Positions 5,517 through 9,832 of a stretch of 9,832 nucleotides of DNA are shown in pieces (the stretch's first letter is position 1; every line of letters starts with the position of its first letter). The stretch lies in the NCBI GenBank assembly GCA_029065825.1, contig JAIEHQ010000056.1:1-9832 (forward strand). Reading direction: 5' to 3'. The notes beneath the pieces were generated by a model. It did not search any database and was not told the origin of the DNA. It saw only the letters and a program-made list of their open reading frames with translations. A program made the position numbers and the translations under genes. This DNA comes from Alistipes sp. GTDB lineage: Bacteria; Bacteroidota; Bacteroidia; Bacteroidales; Rikenellaceae.

Positions 5517-6764
5517 ATGGTAAGAATCAAACCGTTTGCAGGCATCCGTCCTCCGAAGGAGATGGCCGCCGAGGTTTCGTCGCGTCCCTACGACGTACTG
5601 AACTCCGAAGAGGCCAAGGCCGAAGCCGGAGAGCGTTCGCTGCTGCACATCATCAAGCCGGAGATCGACTTCGATCCGATCGCCGACGAGCACGACGAGA
5701 AGGTCTATGCGAAAGCCGTGGAGAACTTCAAGGAGTGGCGCAAGAAGAACTGGCTCGCACAGGACGAGGAGGAGCACTACTATATCTACGCACAGACCAT
5801 GAACGGCCGCACGCAGTACGGTCTGGCCATGTGCTGCCACTACGAGGACTACTGGACGGGCAAGATCAAGAAGCACGAGCTGACCCGTGTGGAGAAGGAG
5901 GAGGACCGCATGAAGCACGTAGAGCTTCAGCAGGCCAACCTGGAGCCGGTGTTCTTCGCATATCCCGACAACGACGAGATCAACAAGATCGTCGCCGACT
6001 ATGTGAAGGAGCATGAGGCCGACTACGACTTCACGGCTGCTCCCGAGGGCTTCGGCCACCACTTCTGGGTAATCCGCGACCGCAAGATCAACGACCGCAT
6101 CACGGAGATCTTCGCCGGCATTCCGGCACTCTACGTGGCTGATGGCCACCACCGCACGGCCGCTGCCGCACGCGTGGGCAAGAAGCGTCAGGAGAACAAC
6201 CCCAACCACACGGGCAACGAGGAGTACTGCTTCTTCCTGGCCGTGACGTTCCCCGCGAGCCAGCTGCGCATCATCGACTACAACCGCGTGGTAAAGGATC
6301 TCAACGGCATGAGCGCCGCCGAGTTCCTGAAGGCTCTGGAGAAGAGCTTCACGGTCGAGGCCAAGGGCAAGGAGATCTATCATCCGGCCCAGCTGCACAA
6401 CTTCGCCCTCTATCTCGACGGCGAGTGGTACAGCCTGACGGCGAAGCCGGGCACGTTCAACGATGCCGATCCGATCGGCGTGCTGGACGTGACGGTGCTC
6501 TCGAACCTGGTACTCGACCAGCTGCTCGACATCAAGGACCTGCGCACCTCGAAGCGTATCGACTTCGTCGGCGGCATCCGCGGTCTGGGCGAGCTGAAGA
6601 AGCGCGTGGACAGCGGCGAGATGAAGGCGGCGTTCGCTCTCTACCCCGTCTCGATGCAGCAGCTCATCGACATCGCCGACACGGGCAACATCATGCCTCC
6701 GAAGACCACCTGGTTCGAGCCGAAACTGCGCTCGGGTGTCGTGATCCACACCTTCGAGGAGTAA
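5517..6764 (+). CDS. DUF1015 family protein, function unknown, in serine gene set
   Basis: I recognise this as a DUF1015 (COG4198) protein and know of no established activity for it. The 415-residue product starts RIKPFAGIRPPKEMAAEVSS (residues 3-22) followed by RPYDVLNS (23-30). It carries the strongly conserved ALYVADGHHRTAAAARV (204-220) and IDFVGGIRGLGEL (348-360), and the C-terminal segment MPPKTTWFEPK (393-403) ending in HTFEE. No signal peptide or membrane segment is evident, so it is likely cytoplasmic. It begins 26 bases after serA with no terminator between them and is followed by a strong terminator, so it is the last gene of the serine set. I infer a role in serine or phosphoserine metabolism from this position. 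The DGHHR motif recalls the D-G-x-x-R motif of ParB/sulfiredoxin-like proteins, a group that includes the archaeal free-serine kinase SerK, but this likeness is from memory and unproven. The ATG at 5517 gives the usual family start. Confidence 0.88.
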   Translation: MVRIKPFAGIRPPKEMAAEVSSRPYDVLNSEEAKAEAGERSLLHIIKPEIDFDPIADEHDEKVYAKAVENFKEWRKKNWLAQDEEEHYYIYAQTMNGRTQYGLAMCCHYEDYWTGKIKKHELTRVEKEEDRMKHVELQQANLEPVFFAYPDNDEINKIVADYVKEHEADYDFTAAPEGFGHHFWVIRDRKINDRITEIFAGIPALYVADGHHRTAAAARVGKKRQENNPNHTGNEEYCFFLAVTFPASQLRIIDYNRVVKDLNGMSAAEFLKALEKSFTVEAKGKEIYHPAQLHNFALYLDGEWYSLTAKPGTFNDADPIGVLDVTVLSNLVLDQLLDIKDLRTSKRIDFVGGIRGLGELKKRVDSGEMKAAFALYPVSMQQLIDIADTGNIMPPKTTWFEPKLRSGVVIHTFEE

Positions 6765-6784
6765 CAATCCCCGAAAAATCCGAA

Positions 6785-6816
6785 AAAAAGGAGAATCCCG
6801 CAGGATTCTCCTTTTT
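6785..6816. terminator. Bidirectional intrinsic terminator
   Basis: GGAGAATCC (6790-6798) and GGATTCTCC (6803-6811) form a perfect 9-bp stem around the loop CGCA. The A-run at 6785-6789 and T-run at 6812-6816 extend it to 14 bp and provide a U-tract in both directions. It lies 20 bases after the DUF1015 stop on the plus strand and 55 bases beyond the stop of the convergent membrane-protein gene on the minus strand, so it can serve both. Confidence 0.92.
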
Positions 6817-6871
6817 CATGTTTCTTACCGGAAGTGCGCAGCCGCACAGAGTCCGCTACCCGACAGGCGGC

Positions 6872-7438
6872 TCAATGCTTTCTGGTGTTGTTGGCGATAG
6901 AGGCCAGCGCACGAAAAGTCTCGGCCAGGACACGCGTCACGACAACGGCCATGAAACCATAGACCGGGCAGAGCAAGATACCTCCGACCGGCAGGTAGAG
7001 CACCCGGAACGCATCCGCCACGCCGAACAGCACCGCAATCAGGGAGAACAGCGTACCGCCGATACCGATGACCACGCCGAGCCACTCGCCGCAGGTCTGG
7101 ATGAAATGCGAATAGACGGGAATGGCGACGAAATCATCCTGAGCCTCAGACACCGCATACACCTTTTCGCGGCGGTTCCACCAGAGCTGGAAGCCGATCC
7201 ACATGATGAAGACAAATACGATCCAGGCCAGAATAAAGGCGGCAATCAACTTTCCTCCGCCATACTCGAACAGGCCGTTCGAGCCGGCTATCGCCAGCAA
7301 TACGATGGGTGCCAGCAGATTGAGAACGGCGATTATCGCATAGAGCCAGCGGAAAGGCTCGCGGAAGAACCTGCCGGAGTCGATGTAGTCGAACAACGGA
7401 ACGAAAAACGAGAGGAATTTGTTCTCTTTCATACGCAT
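6872..7438 (-). CDS. Small four-helix membrane protein, unknown function
   Basis: I do not recognise a characterised family. The 188-residue product has a charged N-terminus with FFVPLFDYIDSGRFFREPFRW (residues 11-31). Four hydrophobic stretches follow, at about 33-51, 63-87, 116-140 and 148-170. A polar loop at about 88-112 (NRREKVYAVSEAQDD) lies between the second and third. The C-terminus is cationic (VVTRVLAETFRALASIANNTRKH). The ending weakly recalls DUF4282-type membrane proteins, but I would not assign that without a profile search. No cleavable signal peptide is apparent. Start choice is between ATG at 7438 and ATG at 7432 two codons later; the longer is given. The gene stands alone, convergent with the serine set and divergent from the oxidoreductase operon, so context gives no hint of function. 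The predicted product looks like an intact inner-membrane protein. Confidence 0.8.
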   Translation of the reverse strand: MRMKENKFLSFFVPLFDYIDSGRFFREPFRWLYAIIAVLNLLAPIVLLAIAGSNGLFEYGGGKLIAAFILAWIVFVFIMWIGFQLWWNRREKVYAVSEAQDDFVAIPVYSHFIQTCGEWLGVVIGIGGTLFSLIAVLFGVADAFRVLYLPVGGILLCPVYGFMAVVVTRVLAETFRALASIANNTRKH

Positions 7439-7467
7439 TTGGAATTTTCAGGATTAAACTTCATCGT

Positions 7468-7499
7468 GTAATTTAGGCATAAATTACCGAAAGACCAAA
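7468..7499 (-). promoter_or_regulatory. Possible promoter for the membrane-protein gene
   Basis: On the minus strand a TTTG (complement of 7496-7499) is followed after 20 bases by TAAATTAC (complement of 7468-7475). The spacing is that of a Bacteroidetes -33/-7 pair, but the -7 box matches TAnnTTTG at only four of its six fixed positions. Confidence 0.3.
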
Positions 7500-7620
7500 T
7501 TTTCGTCCGATCCGTTTTCCGGGGCGCATCGGGTATATCGCGGATTCAGAACATTTTCGAACATATTTTAAGAGCGAAGCAAAATTTTAATTACGGATTA
7601 TGACAATATACCGTAAAAAA

Positions 7621-7638
7621 TGCTTACTTTTGTAAGCA
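7621..7638 (+). promoter_or_regulatory. korD promoter -7 box inside a perfect inverted repeat
   Basis: TACTTTTG at 7625-7632 matches the Bacteroidetes -7 consensus TAnnTTTG. It sits within TGCTTAC-TTTT-GTAAGCA, a perfect 7-bp inverted repeat with a 4-base centre. Transcription would begin near 7640, giving a leader of about 20 bases. No good -33 box is visible: TATG at 7599-7602 is the nearest candidate. The poor -33 box and the symmetric -7 region would fit a regulated promoter, which is an inference. Confidence 0.55.
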
Positions 7639-7660
7639 ACTTATAATAAATGGATGTCTT

Positions 7661-7888
7661 ATGGCAAAAATCAAAGGAACAATCCTCGTCGATAAGGAGC
7701 GCTGCAAAGGTTGCGGAGTCTGCGTGGCTTCCTGCCCGTGTCAGGTGCTGCATTTGTCGGCTGAGGTAAACAGCAAAGGTTACCCCGTGGCTCAGATGGC
7801 TAATCCGGACGCTTGCACAGGATGTGCTTCCTGCGCGGTTATCTGTCCGGACAGTTGCATCACGGTTTATCGTCAAAAATTTGAATAA
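7661..7888 (+). CDS. korD: 2-oxoacid:ferredoxin oxidoreductase, delta (ferredoxin-like) subunit
   Basis: A 75-residue protein with two 4Fe-4S ferredoxin motifs: Cys15-Cys18-Cys21-Cys25-Pro26 (CKGCGVCVASCP) and Cys52-Cys55-Cys58-Cys62-Pro63 (CTGCASCAVICP). Two further cysteines are present at 27 and 66. It passes electrons from the catalytic subunits to free ferredoxin in the cytoplasm. It is the first gene of the operon, and its stop is three bases before the alpha-subunit ATG. The ATG at 7661 begins MAKIKGTILVDKERC, as expected for this subunit. The short length is normal for the delta subunit of four-subunit enzymes. Alone it could be called a generic bacterial ferredoxin; the following genes fix the assignment. 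Confidence 0.93.
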   Translation: MAKIKGTILVDKERCKGCGVCVASCPCQVLHLSAEVNSKGYPVAQMANPDACTGCASCAVICPDSCITVYRQKFE

Positions 7889-7891
7889 ACT

Positions 7892-8989
7892 ATGGCAGAG
7901 AAAGAAGTAAAATTGATGAAAGGCAACGAAGTGATCGCTCACGCAGCGATTCGCTACGGTTGCGACGGCTACTTCGGCTACCCTATTACCCCGCAGTCGG
8001 AGGTAATGGAAACTTTGATGGAGGAGAAACCCTGGGAGACCACCGGCATGGTAGTGCTTCAGGCTGAATCCGAAGTCTCGTCGATCAACATGGTTTACGG
8101 CGGTGCATCGACCGGCAAGCGGGTTATGACCTCTTCGTCCAGCCCCGGTGTCAGCCTCATGAGCGAGGGTCTGAGCTATCTGGCTGGTGCCGAGCTCCCC
8201 TGCGTGGTCGTAAACTGCCAGCGCGGCGGCCCGGGTCTGGGTACGATCCAGCCTTCGCAGGGCGACTATTTCCAGGCTTGCAAGGGCGGCGCACACGGTG
8301 ACTTCCACCTGATCGTCCTGGCTCCCAACTCGGTGCAGGAGATGCACGACTTCGTGGGTCTGGCTTTCGATCTCGCTTTCAAATACCGCAACCCGGCGAT
8401 GATTCTCGCCGACGGTGCCATCGGTCAGATGATGGAGAAGGTCGTTCTGGCTCCCCAGCGTCCCCGCAAGACGGACGAGGAGATCGCCGAGGAGTGCAAG
8501 GATTGGGCTTCCTGCGGCAAAGGAAACCGTCAGGACCGCCATATCATCACCTCGCTGGAGCTCAAGTCGGAGGTCATGGAGCAGATCAACCTGCGTCTCC
8601 AGGCCAAATACAAGGCCATGGAGGAGAACGAGGTGCGTTACGAGGCCATCGACTGCGACGACGCAGACTACGTAATCGTGGCATTCGGTTCGTCGGCACG
8701 TATCTGCTCAGCTACGGTCGAGATGGCTCGCGCGGAGGGCATCAAGGTCGGTCTGCTGCGTCCCATCACGCTCTATCCTTTCCCGACGCAGGCTATCGCC
8801 GACCTGGCGAAGCGCGGCGTGAAGGGCTTCCTGAGCGCAGAGCTCAACGCAGGACAGATGGTTCAGGATGTTCGACTCGCTGTAAACGGTGCGGCTCCCG
8901 TAGAGCACTACGGTCGTCAGGGCGGTATGATGTTCTCGCCGGACGAGGTACTGGCTGCGCTCAAAGACAAACTGATTAATAAAAAGTAA
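7892..8989 (+). CDS. korA: 2-oxoacid:ferredoxin oxidoreductase, alpha subunit (KorA/VorB type)
   Basis: Part of a complex that oxidatively decarboxylates a 2-oxoacid with CoA to acyl-CoA, CO2 and reduced ferredoxin. The 365-residue product has the pyrimidine-binding domain of the family first: GCDGYFGYPITPQSEVME (residues 23-40), LQAESEVSSINMVYGGASTG (56-75), SSSPGVSLMSEGLSYLAGAE (82-101) and QRGGPGLGTIQPSQGD (110-125). A charged linker (about 188-220) leads to the transketolase C-terminal-like domain with GLLRPITLYPFP (287-298) and LSAELNAGQMVQDVR (314-328). This family is annotated either as 2-oxoglutarate (KorA/OorA) or branched-chain 2-oxoacid (VorB) oxidoreductase in Bacteroidetes. The order delta-alpha-beta-gamma equals that of oorDABC in Helicobacter, which favours 2-oxoglutarate, but the substrate is not settled by sequence. 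Four bases separate it from the beta gene. Confidence 0.93.
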   Translation: MAEKEVKLMKGNEVIAHAAIRYGCDGYFGYPITPQSEVMETLMEEKPWETTGMVVLQAESEVSSINMVYGGASTGKRVMTSSSSPGVSLMSEGLSYLAGAELPCVVVNCQRGGPGLGTIQPSQGDYFQACKGGAHGDFHLIVLAPNSVQEMHDFVGLAFDLAFKYRNPAMILADGAIGQMMEKVVLAPQRPRKTDEEIAEECKDWASCGKGNRQDRHIITSLELKSEVMEQINLRLQAKYKAMEENEVRYEAIDCDDADYVIVAFGSSARICSATVEMARAEGIKVGLLRPITLYPFPTQAIADLAKRGVKGFLSAELNAGQMVQDVRLAVNGAAPVEHYGRQGGMMFSPDEVLAALKDKLINKK

Positions 8990-8993
8990 AAAT

Positions 8994-9764
8994 ATGGCAG
9001 AAGTAGTAGAAATCAAACAGGAGAACCTGGTGTATGCCAAGCCGAAGCTGATCACGGACAACGTGATGCACTATTGCCCCGGTTGCAGCCATGGTACGAT
9101 TCACAAACTGGTTGCCGAGGTAATCGACGAGATGGGCCTGGCAGACAAGACGATCGCTGTTTCGCCTGTCGGTTGCTCGGTTTTCGCTTACAACTATATC
9201 GACGTGGACTGGATCCAGGCTGCTCACGGTCGTGCTTGCGCCGTAGCTACCGCTGCCAAGCGTCTGCACCCGAACAGCATGGTATTTACCTATCAGGGCG
9301 ACGGCGACATGTCGGCCATCGGTACGGGCGAGACGATTCACGCGGCTGCACGCGGTGAGAACATCGTGGCGATCTACATCAACAACGCCATTTACGGCAT
9401 GACCGGCGGTCAGATGGCTCCGACCACCCTGCTGGGCATGAAGACCGCGACGACTCCCTACGGTCGTGATCCCCGTCTGAACGGTTATCCCTACAAGATC
9501 GCCGAGATGATGGCCCACCTGGACGGTGTGACCTACATCACGCGTCAGAGCGTTTTCAACCCGGCACACGTCCGCCAGTGCAAGAAGGCTATCCGCAAGG
9601 CATTCGAGAACGCGATGGCCGGCAACGGCTTCTCGCTCGTCGAGGTCGTTTCGACCTGCAACAGCGGTTGGAAACTCTCGCCGGTGGCTGCCAACAAGTG
9701 GCTTGAGGAGAACATGCTGCCCTTCTATCAGTTGGGTGATATCAAGGACTTAACCAAGAAGTAA
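8994..9764 (+). CDS. korB: 2-oxoacid:ferredoxin oxidoreductase, beta (thiamine diphosphate-binding) subunit
   Basis: Binds thiamine diphosphate and an iron-sulfur cluster in the same complex as the preceding subunit. The 256-residue product has the cluster motif YCPGCSHG (residues 27-34) with Cys28 and Cys31, and VGCSVF with Cys61. HGRACAVATAAK (78-89) follows, then the thiamine diphosphate motif from GDGD (102-105) through GTGETIHAAAR to NNAIYGMTGGQMAPTT (130-145). A later Cys222 (STCNSG) may be the fourth cluster ligand. Length is normal for a beta subunit. The ATG at 8994 follows an A-rich gap (AAAAAT), the usual leader type here. The alpha start (MAEKEV) and the beta start (MAEVVEI) are similar but not homologous beyond that. 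Translation is likely coupled along the operon. Confidence 0.95.
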   Translation: MAEVVEIKQENLVYAKPKLITDNVMHYCPGCSHGTIHKLVAEVIDEMGLADKTIAVSPVGCSVFAYNYIDVDWIQAAHGRACAVATAAKRLHPNSMVFTYQGDGDMSAIGTGETIHAAARGENIVAIYINNAIYGMTGGQMAPTTLLGMKTATTPYGRDPRLNGYPYKIAEMMAHLDGVTYITRQSVFNPAHVRQCKKAIRKAFENAMAGNGFSLVEVVSTCNSGWKLSPVAANKWLEENMLPFYQLGDIKDLTKK

Positions 9765-9778
9765 GAGAGGACAAGAAT

Positions 9779-9832
9779 ATGAAAGAGACTTTAATTATTG
9801 CAGGCTTCGGTGGACAGGGTGTCCTCTCGATG
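9779..9832 (+). CDS. korC: 2-oxoacid:ferredoxin oxidoreductase, gamma subunit, start only
   Basis: Only 18 codons lie in the window, and the frame is open at the right edge. They read MKETLIIAGFGGQGVLSM; the segment IAGFGGQGVLS is the family signature at the start of the gamma subunit. The ATG at 9779 lies 14 bases after the korB stop, completing the order delta, alpha, beta, gamma. The full protein is usually about 180 residues. This short stretch is easily overlooked but the motif and context are clear. Confidence 0.9.
   Translation, partial: MKETLIIAGFGGQGVLSM

Larger units (their letters stand above)
7439..7660. promoter_or_regulatory. Divergent promoter region between membrane-protein gene and kor operon
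   Basis: This 222-bp gap has no credible gene. It is A/T-rich at both ends with a GC-rich centre (about 7505-7545). It holds a promoter candidate on each strand and a 10-bp-phased direct repeat of GAACAT at 7549 and 7559. Confidence 0.65.

Noticed and set aside
5271..6767. 498-codon minus-strand open frame opposite serA and DUF1015
   Set aside because: Antisense shadow spanning two real genes; Val/Leu/Arg-rich with no family motif.
7598..8542. 314-codon minus-strand open frame opposite korD and korA
   Set aside because: Antisense to genes with clear iron-sulfur and oxidoreductase motifs; it also crosses the kor promoter.
1..9832. CRISPR arrays, tRNA or rRNA genes, insertion sequences, defence genes
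   Set aside because: I looked for regularly spaced repeats, tRNA-like arms, rRNA segments and transposase or nuclease motifs and saw none; gene-free gaps are all under 300 bp.

Overview
The window looks like a chromosomal contig end from a GC-rich member of the Bacteroidales, most likely Alistipes (Rikenellaceae) or a close relative. Three things point there. The protein sequences are of Bacteroidetes type (SerA, YicC, the four-subunit 2-oxoacid:ferredoxin oxidoreductase). Promoters match the Bacteroidetes form (TAnnTTTG at -7) and starts have A/T-rich leaders with no clear Shine-Dalgarno sequence. The coding DNA is rich in G and C. The genus is an inference from memory of the families, not from a search.

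Layout. Positions 1-85 are not genomic: they read as an error-rich Illumina Nextera P7/index/transposase adapter preceded by a poly-T run. Positions 86-3194 (minus strand) hold a tight cluster read yicC > gmk > nadD > ddl. The last gene, D-Ala-D-Ala ligase, is cut off by the adapter. A 190-bp divergent promoter region (3195-3384) separates it from a plus-strand serine set: serC, serA and a DUF1015 gene (3385-6764). A long hairpin lies between serC and serA. A bidirectional terminator (6785-6816) separates this set from a minus-strand gene for a small four-helix membrane protein (6872-7438). After a second divergent region (7439-7660) a plus-strand operon encodes a 2-oxoacid:ferredoxin oxidoreductase in the order delta, alpha, beta, gamma (korD, korA/vorB, korB, start of korC). 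The window ends after 18 codons of korC.

How the genes work together. SerA and SerC carry out the first two steps of serine synthesis from 3-phosphoglycerate. The DUF1015 protein beside them has no function I can assign, but its position suggests a role in serine or phosphoserine metabolism. The oxidoreductase operon fits an anaerobe that decarboxylates 2-oxoacids to acyl-CoA with reduction of ferredoxin. The minus-strand cluster covers RNA turnover (YicC), GMP phosphorylation, NAD synthesis and a peptidoglycan precursor.

The content is mostly core metabolism, and I found no defence system, mobile element, CRISPR array, tRNA or rRNA. The points worth a second look are the adapter and the false ddl end it creates, a NadD-TPR fusion, the serC-serA hairpin, the DUF1015 association, and a palindromic promoter in front of korD. 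No gene-free stretch exceeds 300 bp.
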